A stretch of DNA of 23,538 nucleotides. Source: Caryophanales bacterium UBA3935 (lineage in GTDB: Bacteria; Bacillota_I; Bacilli_A; ML615J-28; CAG-698). The DNA is taken from the NCBI GenBank assembly GCA_002385755.1, contig DGED01000004.1, positions 1 to 23,538 on the forward strand, written 5' to 3'. Below the pieces are notes generated by a model that saw nothing but the letters and a program-made list of their open reading frames with translations, was not told the DNA's origin and did not search any database. The position numbers and the translations under genes were made by a program. Position 1 is the stretch's first letter, and each line of letters begins with the position of its first letter. Positions 16,468 to 23,538 of this stretch are shown here, one piece after another.

Positions 16468-17620
16468 ATTCAATCAAGCGATTATAAATTACTTTCCCGC
16501 CGCGGACGGTTAAGTAAACGTTTAAATCCTTATCGATTACGGCGAAGTCGGCATCCTTGCCGAATTTGATCGAACCTTTTTGCCCGTCGATTTTCAGAAC
16601 GCGCGCCGGGTTGATCGTCGCCATGTCGACGGCCTCGGTCAAGAAAACGCCGGTAACGTCGATAAAGTTTTTGACGGCCTTGTTCATCGTGAGGTTGCTT
16701 CCGGCCAAAACGCCTGACGCTAACCTGGCTTCTCCCGCTTTCACATAAACATCCTGGCCGCCAAGTTGGTAAACGCCGTCCGATAAATGCTTGGACTCAA
16801 TCGCGTCGGTTACCAACACGATTTTGTCTTTTCCTTTCATTTTATAAAGTATCCTGATCGCTTCCGGCGACACGTGAATCAAATCGGCGATCAACTCGCA
16901 ATAAAGTTCGTCCGCCAATAGGCTCGCCCCCAAGACGCCGGCTTCCCGGTGATGCAGACCGCGCATCGCGTTATAAACATGGGTCACCGAGGTAACTCCG
17001 GCTTTCACCGCTTCGAAGACATCTGCGGCGGTGGCGTCGCTATGGCCGATGCTGGCGACGATTCCTTGTTTGACAAGGTATTCGGTAAATTCGCGCCCAT
17101 TTTCTTCGTAGGCGAAAGTAACGTGGCGGATATTATTACCGCTCACTTCCTGAAAATATTTCATCGTCTCGATATCGTCGGCAAGAATATATTGCTCGTG
17201 TTGCGAGCCCTTGTATTTTTTGCTGATAAACGGTCCTTCCAGGTGAATCCCCAAAACGGCGGCGCCTTCGTCGTTATCTTGCTCGATATATATTCTTATG
17301 TTCTTAAGCGCGGCGGCGACGTTTTCTTTGGATTGCGTCATGGTCGTCGGCAAGAAACCGGTTACCCCTTCTTGAGCGATTGATTTGGCGATATTGCTTA
17401 TATCGTCGTAAGTCGGATACATGGCGTCGGAATGATTGGCGCCGTGAATATGTTTGTCGATAAAACCGGGTATTACGATGTACTTATCGTCCAATTCCAG
17501 CAAACCGTCTGCGTCGGAATCAATCGGTGCGATTTTCTTATTCTCGACCTTAAAACCCGATTTAATAATCCCATCTCCTTCAAAATACACGTATGTGTTT
17601 TTAAACCCTTTGATCTCCAT
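16466..17620 (-). CDS. nagA: N-acetylglucosamine-6-phosphate deacetylase
   Basis: The enzyme removes acetate from GlcNAc-6-phosphate to give glucosamine-6-phosphate in amino-sugar catabolism and wall recycling. It is an amidohydrolase-superfamily barrel of 384 residues, the usual length. Visible motifs are HIHG (57-60), metal-ligand Glu128 in HLEGP, His192 in GHSDAT, His214 in VTHVYNAM, substrate-side His249 and the general acid/base Asp272 in TDAI. The start ATG 17620 has a perfect AAGGAGG seven bases upstream. There is no nagB, PTS or regulator beside it. It follows rseP by about 70 bases on the same strand and may receive read-through, but a TATAAT at 17648-17643 suggests its own promoter. 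Confidence 0.95.
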   Translation of the reverse strand: MEIKGFKNTYVYFEGDGIIKSGFKVENKKIAPIDSDADGLLELDDKYIVIPGFIDKHIHGANHSDAMYPTYDDISNIAKSIAQEGVTGFLPTTMTQSKENVAAALKNIRIYIEQDNDEGAAVLGIHLEGPFISKKYKGSQHEQYILADDIETMKYFQEVSGNNIRHVTFAYEENGREFTEYLVKQGIVASIGHSDATAADVFEAVKAGVTSVTHVYNAMRGLHHREAGVLGASLLADELYCELIADLIHVSPEAIRILYKMKGKDKIVLVTDAIESKHLSDGVYQLGGQDVYVKAGEARLASGVLAGSNLTMNKAVKNFIDVTGVFLTEAVDMATINPARVLKIDGQKGSIKFGKDADFAVIDKDLNVYLTVRGGKVIYNRLIE

Positions 17621-17642
17621 TCTTATTCCTCCTTACAACTAT

Positions 17643-17648
17643 ATTATA
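17643..17648 (-). promoter_or_regulatory. Possible -10 element for nagA
   Basis: TATAAT on the minus strand lies 22 bases before the nagA start, just upstream of its ribosome site. No convincing -35 is present, so this could be a regulated or weak promoter. I see no terminator between rseP and this site. Confidence 0.4.
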
Positions 17649-17690
17649 CTACTTTTGGCAAATATTTGTTTGATTTTGCTTATGCAAGGG

Positions 17691-19292
17691 TCAAAACTGG
17701 CCGATTATATCGTTGAATGTTACAAAAATCATGAAGCCGATAAGCAATAGCATCGTGATCGTTATAAGCGCCGTCTCGATTTTTTGGTTAGGTTTTTTGC
17801 CGGTTATCGCCTCGTAGCCAAGGAAAACCAATCGGCCGCCGTCCAGGGCCGGAATCGGCAGTAAATTAAACAACCCGAGATTCACGCTTAAGAGTCCCAT
17901 AAGCACCAGGACGCTCACTAATCCTTGTTTTACGACCGAGCCGATAATAACCGCGATTCCAACCGGCCCGGAAAAAGCTTTAACGGTGACGCTTTTATCC
18001 CTGAACAAAAGATAAAAAGAGTCGATTATCGCGGTGAAGGACTTAGCGGTCTGCTTACCGCTATAAACAAGGCTTTTTGCCAGGCTGAATTTGTATCCGG
18101 GACTCACGCCCATGCTGACGTCGACGACCGGTTCGCCGGCCGCGATTCTTTCCATAATCATTTTGCTGAGCGGTCGAACCTTAATTTCCTTCACTTCCCC
18201 GTCTCTAATAATCTCCAGGGTCACTCTTTCTTTCGGATCCTCGCCGGAAAAATCAGCTAACTCGCGATACATTTTCGCAAGTTCCAAATGATTTACTCCG
18301 TTAATCTTTGTTATGATATCGCCGATCTGAAGTTCCTTGATGTCGGCCATGCCCTTTGTATCCCGCTTATCCAACTGCGTTATTTTAATGCCCCACTCGT
18401 CGAATTTACCGATCGCGTAAATATTATACATCATGATATTCGGCTCGATAAGGACGGTGTTTTTGACCCCGTCGCGCAAATACGTTGCTTCGATTGTAGT
18501 TGCCAAGCCCGCCTCTGTGTATTGATCCATAAAGCCCGATATATCGGACCATTCCTGCGTTTCAACATATAACTCCCCGGCCCTAAGTTCGATAATAACG
18601 TCCCCGCTTCGCAAGCCGGCTGCATAAGCGGGCGTCGGATTGCTCTCGTCCATTCCCGCGAATGTGACTTTCGTTTCCGCGTAATTGGGAAAACCCTGAA
18701 TCAACCCGGCGATGAAGAAAACTACTAAAGCCAGTAGAAAATTCATCAAGGGCCCGCCGAACATCACCATCGCCCTTTGCCTTTTGTTTTTAGAGCCGAG
18801 CGTCCTGTTATATGGCGCGATCTGCAGTTCCGTTTTCTTATAATATATTAAAGCCTGGGGATCGACCTTGTAACGGACCACTTGACCGTTTTCGTCGACA
18901 TCCATATATAAATTCCCCGTTTCATCCTTGTCGTAGATATCATAACCGACAATCGAATACTCGGGATACTTAATTTCCTTATTATCAACGTCAAGATAAA
19001 AACCCTTGATAACGCCGTTTTCGATCCGCAGTTTCATGCGCGATATATTGGCGAAAGGATCGCCTTCGAATTCCTCCCCGGCTATGGCGCAAAAACCGCC
19101 GATCGGGAAGGCGCGCAAACTATAAACCGTTTCGCCCTTTTTCTTTTTAAGAAGCTGAGGGCCCATTCCAAAAGCATATTCGCGCACCAAAATCCCGGCG
19201 CGCTTTGCGAAAATATAGTGTCCGAACTCATGAACGGCGATAATGAGCCCTAGGATAAAAACAAAACCTAATATTGTATATAATACGGTCAT
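17691..19292 (-). CDS. rseP: Site-2 zinc metalloprotease RseP/RasP
   Basis: This is an intramembrane protease of the S2P family that cleaves anti-sigma factors and leftover signal peptides inside the membrane. The zinc motif HEFGH (21-25) is in the first helix, and the distal ligand motif NLLPIPALDGG (476-486) is near the C-terminus. A cytosolic insert (about 80-170) ends in QIAPYNRTLGSK, a feature I recognise from Bacillus RasP. Two PDZ-like regions appear: about 210-285 (AGLRSGDVIIEL) and about 300-375 (LQIGDIITKINGV). With 533 residues it is longer than Bacillus RasP (about 420). The ATG overlaps the dxr stop by four bases, so translation is coupled. It is the last gene of the dxr cluster; neither proS nor polC follows. 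Confidence 0.95.
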   Translation of the reverse strand: MTVLYTILGFVFILGLIIAVHEFGHYIFAKRAGILVREYAFGMGPQLLKKKKGETVYSLRAFPIGGFCAIAGEEFEGDPFANISRMKLRIENGVIKGFYLDVDNKEIKYPEYSIVGYDIYDKDETGNLYMDVDENGQVVRYKVDPQALIYYKKTELQIAPYNRTLGSKNKRQRAMVMFGGPLMNFLLALVVFFIAGLIQGFPNYAETKVTFAGMDESNPTPAYAAGLRSGDVIIELRAGELYVETQEWSDISGFMDQYTEAGLATTIEATYLRDGVKNTVLIEPNIMMYNIYAIGKFDEWGIKITQLDKRDTKGMADIKELQIGDIITKINGVNHLELAKMYRELADFSGEDPKERVTLEIIRDGEVKEIKVRPLSKMIMERIAAGEPVVDVSMGVSPGYKFSLAKSLVYSGKQTAKSFTAIIDSFYLLFRDKSVTVKAFSGPVGIAVIIGSVVKQGLVSVLVLMGLLSVNLGLFNLLPIPALDGGRLVFLGYEAITGKKPNQKIETALITITMLLLIGFMIFVTFNDIIGQF

Positions 19293-20440
19293 TTAACCCA
19301 CCTCTGGTTTAAAATTTTACTTTTCACTTCCCGGTCAACGCGCAAAACGGTATCAAGCGTCGGATTTTCAACATTGCGTTCGTCCGCGACCGCTTTCTCC
19401 ACGATTGTTTCAATATCTAAAAACGCGATCCTACCGTTTAAAAACAACTCTACCGCCGCCTCGTTGGCCGCGTTGTAAACCGCCGGCATTATCCCGCCCG
19501 CTTTTCCGGCTTCATAAGCCAAATCCAAAAGCGGGTAACGGTTATAATCCATTTTGTAAAAATGCAGCTTATTGAGATCTTCAAGACGCAATTCGGGGTA
19601 TTCGTTTTCGACGCGCTCGGGATAAAAGAGCGCGTACTGGATCGGGATCCGCATGTCGGGAAGAGAAAGTTGCGCGATTACGCTTCTGTCCCGAAATTCA
19701 ACCAACGAATGAACGGCGCTTTCCGGATGAAGCAATGTCTCGATTCGATCGTATTCCACCCCGAAAAGGTGATGAGCCTCGATAATTTCCAAACCTTTAT
19801 TAGCCATGGTGGCGCTGTCAACGGTAATTTTCGCGCCCATCCGCCAGTTGGGATGACGCAAGGCGTCCTCAACGCCGACATCCTTTAACTCCGCGCGCGT
19901 AAGCGAACGGAACGCTCCCCCCGAGGCCGTGAGAATAATTCTGGAGATCTCTTCCCGTTTCCCGCTTTTAAGGCATTGAAACACGCCGCTGTGCTCGCTG
20001 TCAATCGGCAGCAGCGTGACGCCCGCTTCCCTGACCATGGGCATGATAATCTCCCCCGCCACAACCAAAGTTTCCTTGTTGGCGAGGAGAATATTCCTGC
20101 GTTTTTTTATCGCTGCGACTGTGGGGCGCAGGCCTGCCGATCCGACGACGGCATTGACAAGATATCCGTCGTCCCCGCCATGGGTCGCGGCTTCGAGAAG
20201 ACCTTCCTCGCCGAATCCAAATTTTACTCTGGGAAACTCGCCCTTGAGCGCGACCATGTCGGCATACTCGCCCACGGCCACATATTCCGGCTTAAACTCG
20301 GCGATAATCTCCCGGCCTAATTTCAAGTTTTTATTAAACGATATCGACTCTACCTTAAAGCCGGGCCGGCCTCTAATTATTTCCAACACCTGACGACCGA
20401 TTGACCCGGTCGCGCCCAATAAATATATCTTTTTCATCAT
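19289..20440 (-). CDS. dxr: 1-deoxy-D-xylulose 5-phosphate reductoisomerase
   Basis: The second step of the MEP isoprenoid pathway, converting DXP to MEP with NADPH. From the chosen start it has 383 residues. The NADPH-binding GATGSIG is at 9-15, NKE at 121-123, the metal ligand Asp147 in PIDSEHS with Glu149, then TASGGAF, HPNW (196-199) and MANKGLE (213-219). I placed the start at ATG 20440, which overlaps the cdsA TGA by four bases and yields MMKKIYLLGATG. The frame extends 17 codons further upstream, but that adds sequence inside cdsA that does not look like Dxr. ATG 20437 is equally possible. It acts in the same pathway as UppS, which uses isoprenoid precursors. Confidence 0.96.
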   Translation of the reverse strand: MMKKIYLLGATGSIGRQVLEIIRGRPGFKVESISFNKNLKLGREIIAEFKPEYVAVGEYADMVALKGEFPRVKFGFGEEGLLEAATHGGDDGYLVNAVVGSAGLRPTVAAIKKRRNILLANKETLVVAGEIIMPMVREAGVTLLPIDSEHSGVFQCLKSGKREEISRIILTASGGAFRSLTRAELKDVGVEDALRHPNWRMGAKITVDSATMANKGLEIIEAHHLFGVEYDRIETLLHPESAVHSLVEFRDRSVIAQLSLPDMRIPIQYALFYPERVENEYPELRLEDLNKLHFYKMDYNRYPLLDLAYEAGKAGGIMPAVYNAANEAAVELFLNGRIAFLDIETIVEKAVADERNVENPTLDTVLRVDREVKSKILNQRWVK

Positions 20441-21375
20441 TTCGCCCAAATAATAAATAATTGTAATACCTGAACCATTATGTAAAAACATGCTCCCGAA
20501 AACAATAGACTGTCAAAACGGTCGAGGACCCCGCCATGGCCGGGGAATATTTTCCCGAAGTCTTTTATATCATATGTCCGCTTCATCTTGGAGGCGACCA
20601 AATCGCCGACCTGAACGGTAAAGGCCAAGATTAGCGAAAATACAAAGGCGATGGCGATCGCGATCAAGGTTTCCTTGGCGTCCCCGGGAATATAAATCCT
20701 AAATAAAAAAACACAAATCACGCCGGTGATGCTCCCGGCGATTAACCCGCCCAACGCGCCCTCGACGGTTTTTTTCGGGCTGATATCAGGGCATAGTTTT
20801 CTTTTGCCCCACTTGCTGCCAATGAGATAGGCGAAAGAATCGGTGGCGATTGTTATCGCGTAAAGGTAACCGAAACTCCTGCCTCCCTTTACGATTAAAT
20901 CCACCCGGGCCGGCTCCATGGGCGTCAAATACCTGATGCTGATGACATAACCGAATATCAACCCTGTATAACACAGAGCGATAACGCAACTAGCGAAATC
21001 GTGCGCGGTGGAATTTTTCGTAAATATCACGATAATAATCGATATCACGACAAAAGCGATAAACACTACCGACACCAAAAAATGATAGATAAAGTTCTCG
21101 TATGTATCGCTCGCGATGTCTAAACCGCGTGTCGTGGAAAAGTAGACGACATAAGTCAGGATTCCCGAAAAGACGGGAATAATATATTTCAACCGCGACA
21201 GCGACGGTGACTTTTTCGCAAACATGCTCATCATCTCGTGCGCGGCAGTGACGCTTAAGAAAATTCCGACTAGCAAAAAACCAATCTCGGCAATCTTGTG
21301 ATTAATAACGATAAGCGGGATAATAACGGCCAGTAACGCTGCTCCGGTTATAATTCGTGTTTTTAGTGATTTCAT
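20437..21375 (-). CDS. cdsA: Phosphatidate cytidylyltransferase
   Basis: The enzyme makes CDP-diacylglycerol from phosphatidic acid and CTP, the entry point to anionic phospholipids. It is an integral membrane protein of 312 residues with about eight hydrophobic segments. The family signature is clear: DSFAYLIGSKWGKRKLCPDISPKKTVEG, then DIKDFGKIFPGHGGVLDRFDSLLF near the C-terminus, which carries the metal-binding Asp residues. It starts at ATG 21375 with a four-base ATGA overlap onto the uppS stop and ends with another onto dxr. Length is slightly above the usual 260-280, mainly from longer loops between N-terminal helices. Confidence 0.96.
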   Translation of the reverse strand: MKSLKTRIITGAALLAVIIPLIVINHKIAEIGFLLVGIFLSVTAAHEMMSMFAKKSPSLSRLKYIIPVFSGILTYVVYFSTTRGLDIASDTYENFIYHFLVSVVFIAFVVISIIIVIFTKNSTAHDFASCVIALCYTGLIFGYVISIRYLTPMEPARVDLIVKGGRSFGYLYAITIATDSFAYLIGSKWGKRKLCPDISPKKTVEGALGGLIAGSITGVICVFLFRIYIPGDAKETLIAIAIAFVFSLILAFTVQVGDLVASKMKRTYDIKDFGKIFPGHGGVLDRFDSLLFSGACFYIMVQVLQLFIIWAK

Positions 21376-22079
21376 TTTATTCCTCCGTACCTGCGATCGC
21401 GATTGCTGTATTCCTTTAGCGCTTTAAGAAATTGGGTTTTGTTAAAGTCCGGCCAGAGAGTTTTTGTAAAATAGAGTTCGCTATATGAAAGCTTCCACAA
21501 TAAAAAATTGCTGATGCGTTTCTGACCGCTTGTTCTGATCAACAAATCAACGTCCGGCATATCCTTGGTATATAGATACCGCTCAAATTTTTCCTCGTCG
21601 ACTTCCGCGACGCCTTCGTCAATAACGCGGTTTACCGCCTGGATGATATCGGCTTTCCCGCCGTAATTTAAAGCGACAATAAAAATCATGCCATCGTTTT
21701 CGGCGGTTTCCTTTTCATATTTATCTATCGTCTTTTGCAAATCTTCCGGCAGGCGGCTCCGGTCGCCAATACAGGCAAAACGGATATTGTGCTTGTGAAT
21801 ATCTGTTTCGTTCGCGCGCATAAATTCAGCCGGCAACTTCATCAAATAATCCACTTCCTCCCGCGGTCGGGACCAGTTTTCGGTGCTGAAAGCAAAAACC
21901 GTCAAATACTTAATGCCGATCTTGCTGGCGAAAAGCACGACGTTTTTTAATGCCCGCGCCCCCTGGCGATGCCCGAAATTACGGGGAAGGCCGCGTTTTT
22001 TCGCCCAAGTACCGTTACCGTCCATAATAATCGCGACGTGCCTGGGCAAGGTTTTTATGCCTGCGTTAGCTAGTTTCAT
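21372..22079 (-). CDS. uppS: Undecaprenyl diphosphate synthase
   Basis: The enzyme adds eight isopentenyl units in cis to farnesyl diphosphate, giving the C55 lipid carrier for wall polymers. It has 235 residues. The catalytic Asp20 lies in IIMDGNG, followed by GHRQGARAL (37-45), FAFSTENWSRP (62-72) and IRTSGQKRISNFLLW (181-195). The usual GNGRWA reads GNGTWA here, replacing an arginine that contacts a substrate phosphate. All other motifs are intact, so the enzyme is probably active. The start is ATG 22079 with GGAG upstream. A promoter at 22099-22127 drives it separately from frr and rubrerythrin. Confidence 0.95.
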   Translation of the reverse strand: MKLANAGIKTLPRHVAIIMDGNGTWAKKRGLPRNFGHRQGARALKNVVLFASKIGIKYLTVFAFSTENWSRPREEVDYLMKLPAEFMRANETDIHKHNIRFACIGDRSRLPEDLQKTIDKYEKETAENDGMIFIVALNYGGKADIIQAVNRVIDEGVAEVDEEKFERYLYTKDMPDVDLLIRTSGQKRISNFLLWKLSYSELYFTKTLWPDFNKTQFLKALKEYSNRDRRYGGIK

Positions 22080-22098
22080 ATCAAATCTCCGATATTAT

Positions 22099-22127
22099 AT
22101 TATACACTAATCATAGTCTTTTTTCTA
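22099..22127 (-). promoter_or_regulatory. Promoter of uppS-cdsA-dxr-rseP
   Basis: On the minus strand TAGAAA (22127 to 22122), a 17-base spacer and TATAAT (22104 to 22099) give a good vegetative-type promoter. A second TATAAT overlaps five bases on (22099 to 22094). With the rubrerythrin terminator upstream, this splits the usual frr-uppS continuity into two transcripts. Confidence 0.65.
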
Positions 22128-22212
22128 TAACAATATTTTATACGGAATAGACATTCATATTACATATGTATAAAAAGCGCGGGAAAATATACGGAATCGT
22201 TTCAAACCATAA

Positions 22213-22240
22213 TAAAAAATCCGCATTTGCAAATGCGGAT
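22213..22240 (-). terminator. Terminator of rubrerythrin
   Basis: Bases 22219-22240 are a perfect 22-base palindrome (ATCCGCATT arms around TGCA). On the minus strand it is followed by TTTTTT. It lies ten bases after the rubrerythrin stop codon. Confidence 0.92.
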
Positions 22241-22250
22241 AAACGGTCTT

Positions 22251-22790
22251 CTAATAGTCTTGAACGTGAAGTTGGAAATACGCCTGCGGATGTTCGCATA
22301 CGGGACAAACCTTTGGCGCGGTCCGGCCGGTATGGAGATGCCCGCAATTGTTGCAAATCCAAACAGTCTGTTCGTCTTCCCTTTCAAAAACTTGATTGTT
22401 CTCAACGTTTGCCAGCAAGACGCGATAACGTTCCTCGTGAGCTTTTTCAACTTTCGCAACGCCTTCGAATAGTTTCGCAATCCTATTGAAACCTTCCTCG
22501 CGAGCCACCTCGGCAAATTCCGCGTACATTTCCGCCCATTCATAATGCTCTCCCGCCGCGGCGTCGAGAAGGTTCTCGGCCGTCGAGGGTATCCCGTTAT
22601 TAAGCAGTTTAAACCAAAGTTTCGCGTGTTCTTTTTCGTTTTCCGCGGTCTCTTGAAAGATGTTGGCGATTTGCACAAACCCTTCCTTTTTTGCCTGCGA
22701 GGCATAGAAAGTGTATTTCGTCCGCGCTTGCGCCTCGCCCGCGAAAGCCGTCATCAAATTTTTTTCCGTTTTTGTTCCTTTAATGTCCAT
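22251..22790 (-). CDS. rbr: Rubrerythrin
   Basis: This is a cytosolic peroxide-scavenging diiron protein typical of anaerobes. Its 179 residues form a four-helix ferritin-like domain, with ligand residues Glu19, Glu52 and His55 (ENEKEH) and, in the second half, Glu115 and His118 (VEKAHEE) with Glu94 nearby. A C-terminal rubredoxin-like domain has CNNC (146-149) and CPVC (162-165) holding one iron. Both domains are complete. The start ATG 22790 has AGGAGG close upstream. It begins 31 bases after frr with no visible promoter, so it is probably co-transcribed with pyrH-frr. Its position inside this housekeeping cluster is unusual. Confidence 0.95.
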   Translation of the reverse strand: MDIKGTKTEKNLMTAFAGEAQARTKYTFYASQAKKEGFVQIANIFQETAENEKEHAKLWFKLLNNGIPSTAENLLDAAAGEHYEWAEMYAEFAEVAREEGFNRIAKLFEGVAKVEKAHEERYRVLLANVENNQVFEREDEQTVWICNNCGHLHTGRTAPKVCPVCEHPQAYFQLHVQDY

Positions 22791-22821
22791 GATTATCCTC
22801 CTGAATAATTTTGCTCCGTGT

Positions 22822-23379
22822 TTATATTTCCATTATCGCTTTTTCTTTATCTTTCACGATATCGTCAATTTTAGCCGTAAACTTGTCGGTCAATTTTTGA
22901 ATATTCTCGCTTTCCTTCTTTAAATCATCTTCGGTGATTTGCGCTTCTTTTTCGTATTTCTTTATTTGTTCCATCAAATCGCGGCGTATGTTGCGAATCA
23001 TGACTTTATAGTTTTCGCCTAAGGACCTTACTTCCTTAACCAAGTCTTTTCTTCTTTGCTCGGTAAGCGGCGGAAAATTAATCCGGATAACATTGCCGTC
23101 GTTTACGGGAACTAAATTCAGGTCAGCAAGTTGAATGGCCTTCTCAATATCCTTAAGGGCGGTGCGGTCATAAGGCTTGATCATCAAAGTTTGCGCTTCC
23201 GGGATGGAAATCGAGGAAATTTGATTAATCGGCGTGCTGACGCCGTAATAATCGATAGCCACGTTGTTCAAAATTGCCGGATTGGCGCGGCTTGTTCTGA
23301 TCAAACTCAAATCTTTCTCTAAAACAGCGATAGTTTTATTCATTCGCTCTTCGCCTAAAGCAATAATGTCTTGGGGCAT
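22822..23379 (-). CDS. frr: Ribosome recycling factor
   Basis: The factor splits post-termination ribosomes together with EF-G. At 185 residues it has the standard length. The family pattern is complete: an N-terminal helix with [27 protein letters not shown], the hinge and beta domain [46 protein letters not shown], and the long C-terminal helices ending in EKAIMEI. ATG 23379 follows a strong AAGGAG. It lies directly downstream of pyrH, 15 bases after its stop codon, as in most Bacillota. Confidence 0.97.
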   Translation of the reverse strand: MPQDIIALGEERMNKTIAVLEKDLSLIRTSRANPAILNNVAIDYYGVSTPINQISSISIPEAQTLMIKPYDRTALKDIEKAIQLADLNLVPVNDGNVIRINFPPLTEQRRKDLVKEVRSLGENYKVMIRNIRRDLMEQIKKYEKEAQITEDDLKKESENIQKLTDKFTAKIDDIVKDKEKAIMEI

Positions 23380-23394
23380 TTTTATTCTCCTTTC

Positions 23395-23538
23395 CTATTT
23401 TTGATATTTATTCGTGATTAACGTGCCGATGGAGAAATCATCGACGGCGCGCGCGATATTGCCTTTTACGTTCATATCGAAAACAAAAATATCAATATCG
23501 TTTTCCTTGCATAGGGTCGCCGCCGTTAGGTCCATGAC
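23395..23538 (-). CDS. pyrH: UMP kinase, C-terminal end only (partial)
   Basis: The minus-strand frame runs in from beyond the right edge of the window and stops at TAG (23397 to 23395), giving the last 47 residues. The translated end begins VMDLTAATLCKEND, then IFVFDMNVKGNIARAV and IGTLI. These match the conserved C-terminus of bacterial UMP kinase (MDxTAxxLC, VFxMN..GNI, GTL). The position just before frr fits pyrH exactly. The enzyme makes UDP from UMP. Confidence 0.93.
   Translation of the reverse strand, partial: VMDLTAATLCKENDIDIFVFDMNVKGNIARAVDDFSIGTLITNKYQK

Larger units (their letters stand above)
22080..22250. other. Intergenic region between uppS and rubrerythrin
   Basis: These 171 bases hold the uppS promoter (22099-22127), two copies of TATACGGAAT (22139-22148 and 22188-22197) and the rubrerythrin terminator (22213-22240). 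A plus-strand frame from ATG 22166 has no ribosome site and runs into the rubrerythrin gene antisense. I see no RNA gene. Confidence 0.6.

Noticed and set aside
17641..17690. Terminator between rseP and nagA
   Set aside because: The small palindromes here (TTGCTTATGCAA, CAAATATTTG) are AT-rich and short and are not followed by a T run in the minus direction.
22166..22489. Plus-strand open frame starting MYKKRGKIYG
   Set aside because: No ribosome site. It crosses the rubrerythrin terminator and continues antisense into the rubrerythrin gene.

Overview
The window looks like chromosomal DNA from a low-to-mid GC Bacillota-type bacterium, possibly from the Mollicutes-adjacent lineages. The best evidence is the minus-strand run pyrH(partial)-frr-(rubrerythrin)-uppS-cdsA-dxr-rseP, which is the classic Bacillota translation/envelope cluster with a rubrerythrin inserted. 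A CdaA-type diadenylate cyclase, a RasP-like RseP insert and strong AGGAGG ribosome sites agree with this. TGA is used as a stop (dxr, uppS, cdsA, rseP) and Trp is TGG, so the code is standard. A B12-dependent ribonucleotide reductase plus rubrerythrin suggests an anaerobic or microaerobic lifestyle. I saw no rRNA, tRNA, CRISPR array, insertion sequence or phage gene. No stretch over about 300 bases lacks a gene.

Region 1 (1-5868, minus) is a three-gene operon with overlapping genes. It holds a 1423-residue degenerate DUF4011/superfamily-1-helicase-like protein, an ankyrin-repeat protein and the c-di-AMP synthase CdaA, and it ends at a strong terminator at 51-89. CdaA is normally linked to cdaR and glmM, so this is unusual company. 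Region 2 (5861-7985) holds a ClpC-like AAA+ protein whose second ATPase domain has lost its Walker A and B motifs. It is divergent from nrdJ, and a Fur-box-like palindrome lies between them.

Region 3 (7948-12009, plus) carries nrdJ and a MATE-family transporter, each with its own terminator. Region 4 (12034-15768, minus) is a second operon: a secreted GHL10/DUF187 glycoside-hydrolase-like protein, a small membrane protein and a patatin-like phospholipase. Region 5 holds uridine kinase (plus), apparently from a leaderless transcript, convergent with nagA (minus) across a shared bidirectional terminator. Region 6 (17691-23538, minus) is the frr-uppS-cdsA-dxr-rseP cluster. Rubrerythrin follows frr and ends at its own terminator, and uppS restarts from its own promoter. 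The uppS/cdsA and cdsA/dxr and dxr/rseP junctions all overlap by four bases (ATGA).

The best candidates for something undescribed are the helicase-like/ankyrin/CdaA operon and the neighbouring pseudo-ClpC. No function can be assigned from sequence alone. The arrangement invites the hypothesis that c-di-AMP synthesis is coupled here to a nucleic-acid- or protein-sensing partner.
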